From assembly GCA_964444825.1 (NCBI GenBank), contig CAYUIS010000007.1, forward strand, positions 1-60,313: 60,313 bases of DNA, in the 5' to 3' direction. Shown piece by piece: positions 18,125-28,700 of the stretch. This stretch comes from CAYUIS01 sp964444825. Its GTDB lineage: Bacteria > Chloroflexota > Anaerolineae > B4-G1. A model generated the notes under the pieces. It was not told the origin of the DNA and did not search any database. It was given only the letters and a program-made list of their open reading frames with translations. Position numbers and translations under genes: made by a program. Numbering within the stretch: position 1 is the first letter of the stretch; each line of letters begins with the position of its first letter.

Positions 18125-21100
18125 TGAGAACTCAACGATGGCCTCTGTCACTCGTCGTTCCAACGCTAGCCATTATCGGGCTGGGTCTGCTGGCGGGCAC
18201 TTTGTCCGCTGCCCCCTCTGGCGTCGCCAGTAGGCCGTTGCCGAGCGCTATCGAAGGAGCGGCCGGGGAAGCCAGCGGGCTGGTGAGTGGGGAGGGCTCT
18301 CCTGCGTTCACGTTGCCCCGCGACCGCTCAGGTGCCGCCGCTATCACCGTCTCCGGCACCATCAGCGGCCCCAGCGGCCCAGCAGGTGATGTCTGGATCG
18401 GTGTTGGCTCGGAGCAGGATTGGATCGAGACAACCACGGACTCCGGTGGTTTCTACAGCGTATCCGTTCAGACCGACGGGCAACTCCACTTTCACGTCCG
18501 CCCGACGGTGGATACGCGCCTGACCCAGATCAACCTCTGGATGGATGGCGTCGCTGCCAGCTTTACACAGAGCTTTTCCGTCACAGAGGGCCACTTACTC
18601 AGCCTGCAACTCACGGGCAGCGGAGGTCTACCCATCACAGGCAATACCTGGTTCGACGTACGATCGTTGATAGATCAACTGCCCGACAATCAGTGGTACG
18701 AGTTAGTCTGGGATGAACCCGCCCAACGCTATCGAGCCGTGCTCCCACCCGACGTCTACTACGTCACTGCCCTCGACGTCCCCAGCGGTTACTACAGGAC
18801 TACCCAGGCGTTCGACCTGCGCGCCGCCGACCTGGTCGCAGGTTTGTCCCTCGACACCGCCTACACCCATCCCATCCCCTACGACCCGCCCGATGCTACG
18901 CGTATTACCATCGGCCCGGTGGACGGCCTGGGCGAGGCCACAGTCACCGGCACGGCTGGCGCGGCCCTCCCCCTGGCCTATGTCCTGTTGGTGAACCTCA
19001 ACTCCACCCACCAGGCTCACGCCGTCTCGCAGGCCGATGGCAGCTTTGTGGCCCGCATCTACGCCCCGCCCGGCTCGGCGGTCTTGGTCAAACACGGACC
19101 GCCTGCTCAGGGGCGCTGGAACGACCTAGACGTCGGGATCGCTGAGGGTGTCAATCCCTTTCCCGGAACGATCATCAACGTGCCCCACACCCACGCAGGC
19201 GATTTGTACAGCACACCTTTCGCCGCAGCCGGTGCCATCGACTATATGGCTGACGATCCCAACAACACGCGAAACTATGTCAGTTCCGCATGGGCCATCA
19301 CCGGCACGATCGGACCAGTCGTTGTCGAGGGGCAGTGGACGCGAATACTGACCGGTACCTACGATAGCAGGATCGTGCCCGGCCTCTACCTGGGTGGCCT
19401 CAACTGGACGCATCCGGCGCTGGGAGATCTGGACGGAGACAACGACCTGGACCTGCTGGTCGGCGAGCGCTCCGGTCACCTGGTACTGTACCGCAACGCC
19501 AGAAACCAGGTTTTTCAGAAAAAACCTGGTTTCTATCTATCGCCCGACTGGCAATTCGAGACAGCCGAGTATGCTGGAGTAAACACCGGCGGCTGGGCCT
19601 ACCCTGCATTGGCCGACGTAACCAACGACGGCGCACTGGACCTATTCGTCGGCGCAGGTGACGGCACCGTAGCCATCTACTACAACATCGGCACGTCCAC
19701 CGCCCCCATCTGGCCCACGTCGCCTGACGCGTCCCTGTCCGTGGGATACCAGGCAGCCCCGGCCCTGGACGACCTGGATGGCGATGGCCTGCTGGACCTG
19801 CTGGTGGGGCATCAGGGCGGCACGCTCACCCATTTCAAGAACACCGGCACACTCACCAACCCGATCTGGGCGCTTCAGACCACCAACTATGGCGGTATCA
19901 GTGAGAGCGGTGACGGACTGCAGCCAGCCTTTGTAGATCTCGACGGTGATGCCGATCTGGACCTGCTGGTAGGGCTGTGCGGGCAGATGATCTGGTACGA
20001 AAGGGATGGCACACCGCCCACCTGGACGCGGCACGATACCGATCCAATCGGGTACGGCGGCGGTAGCTGCGCCACCAGCCCGGGCATCGGGGACTGGAGC
20101 GGTGACGGCGCAAACGACGTGGTCACCGGCGAGCACTGGGGCAACCTGCGGTTTTTCCGCAGCGATGGGCCATCATCCTGGACCGTGCAAGAGTTCTCCT
20201 TCCCGTTCGATCTTGAGGGTGACAGCGCTCCTGCCCTGGCCGACTGGGACGGCGATGGGGATCCTGACCTGCTGATGGGACAAGCCCACGGCCAGGTCCT
20301 CCAGTACACCAACGTCAGCACCGATTCCAGCCCTGACTGGCGACCCGACGGTGTTCTGCTGGAACTGCCCTGGACCAACCACCCCCACGCCTATCCCGCC
20401 TTTGCCGATATTGACGGCGATGACGACTACGACCTGTTCATCGGCGAGGGAGGCTGGCAGGGACCGGGCGCTGGCGGCAACATCCACTACTACGTCAACG
20501 ATGGTTCGTCTACCACGCCCTCGTGGACACTGGTGACGACCAGTTTCCTTGGCATAGACGTGGGTGGCTGGAGCACCCCCGTCTTTGTGGATATAGACGC
20601 CGACGCCGACCTCGACCTGTTCATCGGTGACGAAGAGGGCACACTGACCTTTGTAGAGAACACCGGCACGATCACCACGCCGACCTGGAACGGGCCGGTG
20701 CAGCCGTACGCTGGCCTGGACCTGGGCAGCTACAGCGCCCCGTCCTTCTTTGACGTCAACCAGGATGGGAACCTCGATATGCTGGTGGGTCTGGAGAACG
20801 GCTCCCTGGCCTACGTACGGAACACAGGCACGCCCACCAGCCCTGCCTGGGAGCTGGTCGCCACCGCCTATCCCGGCATAAACGTCGGCCATCACGCCAC
20901 GCCCTCTGCCGCCGACATCAACGGCGACGGCAAAGCCGACCTGCCGGTGGGCGACGGCGACGGCGGCCTGAATATCTTTGCCTACGACGGGCCGGGGATG
21001 CCACCGGCGACCGGAACCCTCTATCTGCCCAATGACCTGCTGCAGATCGAGGGCTCGGTGCACCTGTATAGCCCGGCGATCACCTCTACCACCGACGTGG

Positions 21101-23931
21101 ACGCGATATCGGTGGATGGCTGGGTGGCCCTGATGATGCTGTTCGATCAGAAAGGCCAACCGCTGGCTGCTGAGAACTATTTTATGTCAACATTTCTTAC
21201 GCCCAGCGGATTCCCCATCCAGCGGAACGAGCGGGCCACCGAGTGGCTAAACCTCCATCTGAACGCCGACAACCTCCGTTACATCGGCGGTCACACGATA
21301 GGGGGAGACTTGTCTCTGACCACCGAAATACCCGATGGTCTGCTGCCCGGTATCTACCGGCCGGTGATCTATTTCGACTTTACGGGTGTTCCCACCAGCA
21401 CAGACTGGCTGGCAGCCAACGTCACACAGTACACCTACTCCGCTCACGAAGCCCTTCTGCCACCCATCCAGATCGGGCAGATTGATGACCCGTCCCACAA
21501 TCGCCTCATCTGGCGCCTCCTGATGGATGACTTTGTGCAGGGCACGCGAGGCACCGGCGCGCGGGAGGATCGCGGAACCTTCGAGCTGGCCTCGCAAATC
21601 GTCTCCCAGGGCGCACCCTATTACACGCCGCCGGTGGATGTGCGCACCGGCGAGCCTATCACCTACCGGCTGGAGCCCTTCCTGCCGATGATCTCCTTCA
21701 CCGACCGGCGTTTGCCTGCCCCACCCCTCCTGCCCTTCGAACTGCCGGGCGGGCAGCTTCGGGTCACGATCCGTGAGCCTGACGGGACAGTACGGGATCT
21801 AGGCAGCGAACCCTTTGCCCAATCCTTCAACCGCACCAAGACCACGCGAGCAGGCAACGATCTGAACAGCGGCACGGTGCAGCTAGAGGACGTATACTCC
21901 CTAAAGGCAGACTCCAACCGGTTCCGGGTCACGTTCGATCAGTATGGCCGCCACGTCATCACGATGACGGGCACCGTGGACGATATCTGGGGCAACAGCT
22001 ATGTTGGTGGTGGCACCTATGACGTGTGGATCGCCCACCCACTGGACATCGATCCTGGCGTGCTGCCCGGCACCCCACTGGCGGTGGGCGATGCCTTTAA
22101 CCCGGCGATGCAATTCTACCCCCGCGTCCCTGCCGACGTGCGCCTCGCCGTCACTCTCTACCCCGACTCCGACCCGGCGCAAGCGCTCACCCACACACTG
22201 ACCGGTCAGGCAAACCTATACGGCTATTTCTCGCCAATCTACCAGTCTACCAATCTACCAATTACCCTTACGGCTCCTGGCGAATACCGCGTGGACCTGA
22301 CCGCCGTCTATACCGACGCCTCAGGTGAGATCTATATGGGGACGATGACGTGGGGCGGCGTGGTCATGACGCCCAAGGAGGAGGCCAATCTCATCGCCCA
22401 CGGCCGGCGCGGCGTGGACACCCTGGCTTCTATCCCTGGCAACGCCTGGTTTGTCTTTTGCCGGGATCTGCCCATCCGACCAGGCGACATCTCTCACACA
22501 CTCAACCCGTACCACAATGGGGACATCATCTGGAGCCGTATGGTGGATAGTCCGGGCGAATGCCCCGAGGGCATCAGCAGCGGCGGCGACTCGCTCGTCC
22601 TGGGCGCCAGCGTCCACGATGCCACCGGTGCGATCGAAGCCACTATCGAGGCCCGTGCTAACCGGGTCTACCCACCCATCACGCCGCCCGGGGACTTGAG
22701 CGAACGTCTCGGTGCGGGTGAGATTCCACTGTTCAGCAGCACCCGGTCGGGCAGAGCGGTGCAGATGGAACCTGACGACGCGGATCAGATCGCCTACAGC
22801 TATCGCTATTCGCAGCGACCGGGCGTCCGAGTCCGCGAGGTGGTGGCGGAGGATGGACAGACCGGTGGCTACTGGCGGCTGGACACTCTGTACGACGATC
22901 AACTGAGCGTCGGCGTACAGGGAGATCAACCCAACGATTTCAAGTTCCAATACGTGGGGACGGTCTACCGGGATCTGGACAGTGGGCACAGCGAGTACGG
23001 AGGACAGGGCTCGGGCTGGATTTTTATCCCCGACGACGACCTTCTCGGCAGCCGGGTTATGCCGCCGTTTGCTGGTTTCGATGGCTGGCCGGACGAGGGT
23101 GGGCCGATCCTGATACTCAAGGGCAAGGACATCCACATGTTTATCCTTCCCACCGGCACCCCTCCCGGCGCGGTGCTCCGGCTGGGCGACACGTTCCGCT
23201 TTGCCGGTCACATCATGCCCACGCTCAGCAGCAGCACGACGGTGACAGTCACGGCACCCAGCGGCGCCCAGCATCTCATCAAGGGGCAGGCGAACGACGT
23301 AGGCTATTTCTACGATCCGGACGACGACTTTTCCGTGAACGAGCCTGGGCTATGGACTGTGGATGTGCACGTATGGCACGATGGCCTGCTATCCGGCGGG
23401 GCGACGTCGCCGCCCTTCCCCTCAGGTGATGTGCTGGGCAGCGAGGACGGCCGGTACTGGTTCTACGTGGTGTCCCACACCAGCCCTCGCCTGGACGTCT
23501 CCTCACCGGTGATGGGATTCCTGTCCTTCGAGGACACGGTCACACCCATCACCATCACTGGGGCAGTGACGGAGAGTCTGAGCACTTTTACGGTGGACTA
23601 TACCATCAGTATGCCCGGTTACATCCTAGAACACGGGCGCGTGACGGATACCTACGAGATCACCTTTGACCCTGCTGCACTACACGATGATTTCCAAAAC
23701 CTGGATCTCACCGGGCGTGATGAGTGGCGTCCGGGCCTGTCCGACACCTTTGCCATTGGTCTGCTGTTACAGGGGGAGAGTGAGAATGGTACGATCTATC
23801 AGGCCAATACCATCACGATCCAGGGTGAAGAGGTATTCATCGGGAACGTCCCGCCCGGCCCGCTCCCCGACAGGGGGAATGATGTGTACCTGCCGTTGGT
23901 CCTGCGCAGTCAGGCAACTCAGCAGCAATAG
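18124..23931 (+). CDS. Giant secreted protein, paralog B, with inserted FG-GAP/VCBS repeat block
   Basis: The 1935-residue protein starts at ATG 18124, overlapping the previous stop by one base. It has the layout of paralog A: signal peptide, regulatory-like beta domains, shared unknown domains and C-terminal DVYLPLVLRS. It is 569 residues longer, and nearly all of that difference is one block (about residues 415-960) of FG-GAP/VCBS repeats. These repeat the pattern PALGDLDGDNDLDLLVGE then LYRN...GT..PxW, with Asp-rich loops that probably bind calcium, about eight to nine times; such repeats usually form a beta-propeller. A palindromic insertion (19501-19534) and an octamer repeat (22239-22262) are translated within it. 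The propeller may provide ligand binding, as in integrin-like proteins, but this is an inference. Confidence 0.85.
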   Translation: MRTQRWPLSLVVPTLAIIGLGLLAGTLSAAPSGVASRPLPSAIEGAAGEASGLVSGEGSPAFTLPRDRSGAAAITVSGTISGPSGPAGDVWIGVGSEQDWIETTTDSGGFYSVSVQTDGQLHFHVRPTVDTRLTQINLWMDGVAASFTQSFSVTEGHLLSLQLTGSGGLPITGNTWFDVRSLIDQLPDNQWYELVWDEPAQRYRAVLPPDVYYVTALDVPSGYYRTTQAFDLRAADLVAGLSLDTAYTHPIPYDPPDATRITIGPVDGLGEATVTGTAGAALPLAYVLLVNLNSTHQAHAVSQADGSFVARIYAPPGSAVLVKHGPPAQGRWNDLDVGIAEGVNPFPGTIINVPHTHAGDLYSTPFAAAGAIDYMADDPNNTRNYVSSAWAITGTIGPVVVEGQWTRILTGTYDSRIVPGLYLGGLNWTHPALGDLDGDNDLDLLVGERSGHLVLYRNARNQVFQKKPGFYLSPDWQFETAEYAGVNTGGWAYPALADVTNDGALDLFVGAGDGTVAIYYNIGTSTAPIWPTSPDASLSVGYQAAPALDDLDGDGLLDLLVGHQGGTLTHFKNTGTLTNPIWALQTTNYGGISESGDGLQPAFVDLDGDADLDLLVGLCGQMIWYERDGTPPTWTRHDTDPIGYGGGSCATSPGIGDWSGDGANDVVTGEHWGNLRFFRSDGPSSWTVQEFSFPFDLEGDSAPALADWDGDGDPDLLMGQAHGQVLQYTNVSTDSSPDWRPDGVLLELPWTNHPHAYPAFADIDGDDDYDLFIGEGGWQGPGAGGNIHYYVNDGSSTTPSWTLVTTSFLGIDVGGWSTPVFVDIDADADLDLFIGDEEGTLTFVENTGTITTPTWNGPVQPYAGLDLGSYSAPSFFDVNQDGNLDMLVGLENGSLAYVRNTGTPTSPAWELVATAYPGINVGHHATPSAADINGDGKADLPVGDGDGGLNIFAYDGPGMPPATGTLYLPNDLLQIEGSVHLYSPAITSTTDVDAISVDGWVALMMLFDQKGQPLAAENYFMSTFLTPSGFPIQRNERATEWLNLHLNADNLRYIGGHTIGGDLSLTTEIPDGLLPGIYRPVIYFDFTGVPTSTDWLAANVTQYTYSAHEALLPPIQIGQIDDPSHNRLIWRLLMDDFVQGTRGTGAREDRGTFELASQIVSQGAPYYTPPVDVRTGEPITYRLEPFLPMISFTDRRLPAPPLLPFELPGGQLRVTIREPDGTVRDLGSEPFAQSFNRTKTTRAGNDLNSGTVQLEDVYSLKADSNRFRVTFDQYGRHVITMTGTVDDIWGNSYVGGGTYDVWIAHPLDIDPGVLPGTPLAVGDAFNPAMQFYPRVPADVRLAVTLYPDSDPAQALTHTLTGQANLYGYFSPIYQSTNLPITLTAPGEYRVDLTAVYTDASGEIYMGTMTWGGVVMTPKEEANLIAHGRRGVDTLASIPGNAWFVFCRDLPIRPGDISHTLNPYHNGDIIWSRMVDSPGECPEGISSGGDSLVLGASVHDATGAIEATIEARANRVYPPITPPGDLSERLGAGEIPLFSSTRSGRAVQMEPDDADQIAYSYRYSQRPGVRVREVVAEDGQTGGYWRLDTLYDDQLSVGVQGDQPNDFKFQYVGTVYRDLDSGHSEYGGQGSGWIFIPDDDLLGSRVMPPFAGFDGWPDEGGPILILKGKDIHMFILPTGTPPGAVLRLGDTFRFAGHIMPTLSSSTTVTVTAPSGAQHLIKGQANDVGYFYDPDDDFSVNEPGLWTVDVHVWHDGLLSGGATSPPFPSGDVLGSEDGRYWFYVVSHTSPRLDVSSPVMGFLSFEDTVTPITITGAVTESLSTFTVDYTISMPGYILEHGRVTDTYEITFDPAALHDDFQNLDLTGRDEWRPGLSDTFAIGLLLQGESENGTIYQANTITIQGEEVFIGNVPPGPLPDRGNDVYLPLVLRSQATQQQ
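19501..19534. repeat. Translated palindromic element inside the first FG-GAP repeat
   Basis: AGAAACCAGGTTTTT (19501-19515) pairs with AAAAACCTGGTTTCT (19520-19534), a perfect 15-base stem with a 4-base loop. It encodes about RNQVFQKKPGFYL. Other repeats in this protein pass directly from YxNxGT to PxW, so the element adds roughly ten residues without breaking the frame. Confidence 0.88.
22239..22262 (+). repeat. Octamer tandem repeat in paralog B
   Basis: Three 8-base units (CTACCAGT, CTACCAAT, CTACCAAT) total 24 bases, in frame. They encode the segment around YQSTNLP before APGEYRVDL. The matching place in paralog A is about six residues shorter. Confidence 0.65.
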
Positions 23932-23942
23932 GAGGAAACAAG

Positions 23943-25547
23943 GTGGACAAGCGAGCAATCTGGCTTGTGGTATCAAGCCTGGCGATGGGTGTTGTGATGT
24001 GGTTCTGGCTGCCTGGCTCGGCCACGACGCAGGGGGCCAGTACCGTCAGTGGTATCGTGGTGGACGCCGATGGCCCGGTCGGCGGGGCAATCGTGCGCCA
24101 GCAAACCACGGTTATCAGCACCATCAGTGCCAGCGATGGATCCTTCACTTTGGGCGGGGTCACCGAGGGGATTACGGTCACCATCACCGCCTGGGCCGAG
24201 AGTTACTACCCAGGCGGCACGGCTATTGTCCCTCCCCAGACAGGCGTGACCATCACCCTCACGCATCATCCCACCGGAGACAACCCAGAACATGAATGGT
24301 ACACCTCGATGCCTGACCCCAATAAGCCGATCGGCTGCGGGCACTGTATGGTGGCCTTCCCGCAGTGGGTGAATAACGCGCATGGCCAGTCGGGCACAAA
24401 CCCACGCTTCTTCAGCCTCTACAACGGCACTAACCTGACCGGCACCCTGCAAACAGGAGGCGGCTACAAAGACGACTTTCCCGACACGGCCGGCAACTGC
24501 GCCACCTGCCATGCCCCCGGCGCGGCTGCCGATAAACCATTCACGACCGATATGAACAACCTTGTTGGCGTGGAGCAGGAAGGGGTTTTTTGTGATTATT
24601 GCCACAAAGTGGCTGATGTATACCTGGATCCTGCCACCGGTCTACCCTATCCTAACATGCCTGGCGTGACGTCCATACGTCTGAGCCGCCCACCCTCAGA
24701 TACACATATGTTTTACGGTCCTTTCGACGATGTCACCCGACGGGTAGGTTATCTGGAACTGGAGAAAAAGAGCCAGTTCTGCGCACCCTGCCACCAGTTC
24801 AGCTTCTGGGGCACGCCAATCTACGAGTCGTTCAGGGAGTGGCTTGAGAGCCCATATCCAGCACAGGGCATAGAATGTCAGACCTGCCATATGGCGCCCA
24901 CAGGGGTGGATTACTTTGTCTTCCCAGAAAAAGGCGGGCTGATCCGCGATCCATCGCTCATCGCCTCTCACCTGCAACCCGGCGCGGCCGACGAGGAGCT
25001 TCTCCAGAACACGGTGACGATGACGCTGAACGCACGCCAGGTTACGAATCGGATACAAGTCACGGTGGCCATCACCAACACCGGCGCGGGCCATCACGTG
25101 CCGACCGATTTCCCCGGCCGGCACATGATCCTGACGGTCGCAGCCACCGATGGGTATGGGCAGGATCTGACTCAACATGGTGGCCCCGCTGTGCCCGACT
25201 GGGGCGGCCCCCAGGCTGGGCTGCCCGGAAAAGGTTTTGCCAAAGTGCTGCGCGATGTAGAGACCGGCGAATGGCCCGTGGTAAGCTATTGGAAGCAGGC
25301 TCTCATCGTCAGCGACAATCGGATTCCGGCGATGGCGGGCGACACGTCGGTATACGCCTTCACCGCGCCGAAAGGGAGCATCCCGGTGACGATAACGGCT
25401 GAACTGCGCTTCCGGCGGGTGTTCCAGGCGGTGATGGACACCAAAGGATGGGACACCCCCGACATTGTGATGGAGCAAACCGAGACCGTGCTCCCTATTC
25501 AACCGTGGGTGGACGTTTTTCTACCCCTCGTGATGCGCGCCCCGTGA
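23943..25547 (+). CDS. Secreted multiheme c-type cytochrome with N-terminal regulatory-like domain
   Basis: The 534-residue protein starts at GTG 23943 after a strong AGGAGG site, 11 bases past paralog B. A signal peptide (about 1-30) precedes a carboxypeptidase-regulatory-like sandwich (STVSGIVVDADGPVGG, about 33-110). Four canonical c-haem sites follow: CATCH (186), CDYCH (217), CAPCH (280) and CQTCH (312). A fifth site at 132 reads CGHCM, with Met where the haem-ligating His is expected, followed by FPQWVNNAHGQSG, a context typical of the first haem in cytochrome c554-like proteins. A beta domain (about 345-510) and C-terminal FLPLVMRAP finish the protein. Electron transfer at the cell surface is likely, in concert with the di-heme protein upstream. 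Confidence 0.88.
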   Translation: MDKRAIWLVVSSLAMGVVMWFWLPGSATTQGASTVSGIVVDADGPVGGAIVRQQTTVISTISASDGSFTLGGVTEGITVTITAWAESYYPGGTAIVPPQTGVTITLTHHPTGDNPEHEWYTSMPDPNKPIGCGHCMVAFPQWVNNAHGQSGTNPRFFSLYNGTNLTGTLQTGGGYKDDFPDTAGNCATCHAPGAAADKPFTTDMNNLVGVEQEGVFCDYCHKVADVYLDPATGLPYPNMPGVTSIRLSRPPSDTHMFYGPFDDVTRRVGYLELEKKSQFCAPCHQFSFWGTPIYESFREWLESPYPAQGIECQTCHMAPTGVDYFVFPEKGGLIRDPSLIASHLQPGAADEELLQNTVTMTLNARQVTNRIQVTVAITNTGAGHHVPTDFPGRHMILTVAATDGYGQDLTQHGGPAVPDWGGPQAGLPGKGFAKVLRDVETGEWPVVSYWKQALIVSDNRIPAMAGDTSVYAFTAPKGSIPVTITAELRFRRVFQAVMDTKGWDTPDIVMEQTETVLPIQPWVDVFLPLVMRAP

Positions 25548-25632
25548 TTTGGCAGACATCAATACGATCATAGGGGGAAGGCTTTACGGGCATTTCAGCG
25601 TTTTTCCTACACCACGGAGAGCGTTTTTGTGG

Positions 25633-25665
25633 TATACTATTATCATATAGCAAAGGGGATGCTAT
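25633..25665 (+). promoter_or_regulatory. Possible extended -10 promoter and small inverted repeat before the gene at 25764
   Basis: TGGTATACT at 25630-25638 resembles an extended -10 element (TG, one base, TATACT). I see no good -35 box. Just downstream ATAGCA (25647-25652) and TGCTAT (25660-25665) form an inverted repeat that could be an operator or a leader hairpin. The gap 25548-25763 otherwise contains no gene. Confidence 0.4.
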
Positions 25666-25763
25666 GTAGTGATGACGTAAACCTGGCATGAGGAGCGCTG
25701 ATGTTATGGGTCGCTGCCACACGTACAGCAGCACAAATGGACCACCAGGACAAGGAGGTAAAA

Positions 25764-28700
25764 ATGGAAGGTCACGTTCACTCGATCGTACGCTCGTCTG
25801 CATCGCGCCGTTGGTTTCTTCTCACCCTGAGCGTGCTTGTATCGTTCGTATTGCTGTCGGCGATCCTGCTGTCTTTCAGCACGGTGGAAGCGGAGCCGTT
25901 GGCACCGGCGGCCGATATCTTCGGTACCGTCGTCAACACCGATGGCTCTGCCATCACCGACGCCACCGGTGTTTGCCTGAACCATTTCTCCCCCAACCCT
26001 GACGAGGGCGTTGACTGGTATGATTGTAAGGACACTGACACCGATGGCAGCTTCACGTTCACGGGAACAATCCCCCTTGGCGACCTCTTTGTCGTGGCCG
26101 AGGCCCCCTGGTACAGCGACCTGTTTCCCTCTTTGCCACAGTCCTTCCACCTCGCAAGTAACAGCGACAACATCGCTTTGGGGTCTGTCACCCTGACCTA
26201 TGCCAGCTTTGCGGGTATGGTGTATGAGCCGGATGGTGTGACTCCGGCGGACGGGGGATATGTAAGTGTAGTGGAAATAGTAAACGAAGAATGGAAGGAG
26301 ATAGTTGGTGCAGACTACCAGACCGGCACATACGCACTTGGTGGCGTGCCGGCTGGTCACTTTGCGCTGGTGGCCCACCCGCCGGAAGACTCGCCGTTCT
26401 GGCACTCCCCGCCGAGGTCGGTCACGGTCACTCCAGGCAGCCAATACGACCTCGCCGCGACCCAGGCCATCTCGCTCGAGCTGACCCTGGCGCAACTCCT
26501 CGTATACGTCGACGATCTGTACACCAGTCCCATCACTGCCAACGTTCACGTGTGGAACCACTGGGGTTACGATATGTGGCGTTGGGCCACGCCCGATCAC
26601 CCAGCTTCGTTCGGAGACCTTGAAGTTGGCGAGGTCTATATGCTCGAGGCCTGGCCCGACTGGACCGACATCCCAGCGCTGGCAAACTCGACGGTGATGA
26701 CGGTCGCCATCGAGGCGAGCCCCATCTCCCGCACCCTGGCTCTGCAAGAACCTGACGTCGTCGGCACGGTTAGGACGCCAGAGGACACTACCCTGCCACC
26801 GGCCTATGAAGGGGAGGATCCAATTCCTCACCCGGCCTATGTTCACATCCACAGTTTACACGAGGACTTTGACGTCGAGATGATGACCAACCCGGCCGGC
26901 GAGTTCGGCCTGGCGTTGCCGCCGGGTGAATACGTCCTGGAGGCTCATCCTTACGCGAACCTTGCCTTCTCCTATACAAAGTCCTTGCCCGAACACTTTG
27001 CACTGGGAGGCACCCTGATCCTGCCAGAGATCAATCTAGGCTCTATCCGCCTCACCTATCCCAGCGTCACCGGCCAGGTGTTCACGCCGCTGGGCGCCAA
27101 TATTCCCGACTGTGTAAGCGTCTGGCTGGAGGATATGGCCGGTGATTGGGCAGTCGATGACTGGACCTGCGGGGGACACTTCCGGTTGGGCGGCGTCCCT
27201 GAGGGCGACTATTGGCTGCTGGCCGACGGTCTGCCCGAGCATAGCCTCTTCCCCCCAGAGCCGATCTTTATATACGTGGGCCACGACACCCAATATGATC
27301 CGGCGGCCACACAGGCCAAAGATCTCTACTTGACCGGTCCTCAACTCAATGTGGCTATCGAGCATCCGGCCGGCACCCGCGTAGACGCTCAAGTTAGGCT
27401 GTGGGATAGATACGGCTTTGAGGCATGGAGCGACAGTACCCCCGAAATGCCAGCCCAGTTCGGCGCAGTGGAACCGGGCGACTATTGGATCCTGGCGTGG
27501 CCGGCGTGGTACCACATCCCCGAAATGGCGAACTCGAACCCGGAGATGGTACATATCCTGTCTGGCGCAGCCTCCTTCACCCGCACCCTGTTCCTGAACA
27601 TGCCGGACATCACAGGGACCGTGAAGACGCCTGAGGGGAATCCCCTGCCGCCAGCCATCGACGAAGAGGGGAACCTGACGCCTCACCCGGCCGAGATCCA
27701 CGTGAACAGTGAGAACTGGAACGTGGATATGTGGGCCACGACCAACCCTACTGGCGAGTTCAGTCTATTCCTCCCGGATGGCGACTTTGTCCTTCTGGCC
27801 CAGCCGATGCACGACCTCGTTTTCCGCTACACCAAGTCCGAGCCTGTGCCGTTCACCCTCAGCCCTGCCATTTCCCGGCCACACGGGCTGGGCTACATCC
27901 CCCTCACGTACCCCCGGGTATGGGGCACCGTTGTGGACCAATACGATAATCCGGTCGAGACGTGGGTGAACGTGTGGAGTGACGATGGGACCTACTCGGA
28001 TGGGGACGATACCTATTGGTATGCCCCAGAGTTGCTGAAACCCTTCCGCTTTGGCGGATTACCCGAGGGGAACTTTTACGTTCAGGCGGAGCCACCGGCG
28101 GATAACCCGGAGGGATATGGCCCTTCAGAGATCTTTGCTTTCTCCGTTCCCCCGACCCTTACTCAACAGATCACGCTTAGCCTGGGAGCGGCCAACGTCC
28201 TCGGTGAGGTGCGTTTCCCACCCAGCTACGCTCACTGCCCAGACTGTCCAGTGCCGTGGGTCGACGTCATCGTGAGACACGACCCCGAGGACGAATTCGA
28301 GCAGTGGGCGACCACGGGCAACGACGGACGCTTTGCCTTCAGGCTACCGTCCGACGACGATTATGTTCTTCACGTCAAACTGCCGCCCGAGTTGCTGGCA
28401 GAGTGGGCCCCCCCAGCGCCCGAGTTTTTCACCCTGGGACCGCCCCCGGACCAGTTCACCCCGACCCTCTACCTGGAGCCCTCTGTTGGAGGTTTTCTGG
28501 TCACCGGCTTTGTCGATGATCCATTGGGTGATCCGCCGCCGCCGTACTCCACGTGGGTCGAACTGTGCAACGACGAAGGGCTCTGCTTCGACGATAAAGT
28601 CGCGGCCAACGGACAGTTTACGGTTCCCGTTCTCCCGGGCATCTACCACGTCTGGGTAGGGGTGGATCCAACGACCGGCTTCCTACCCCCATTGGACAAC

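Noticed and set aside
15803..18163. 786-codon minus-strand open frame, and similar ones at 20173-21159, 28818-30098, 32707-34146 and 57070-58389
   Set aside because: All lie opposite well-supported secreted-protein genes. High GC content suppresses stops in the opposite strand, and no domain or ribosome site supports them.
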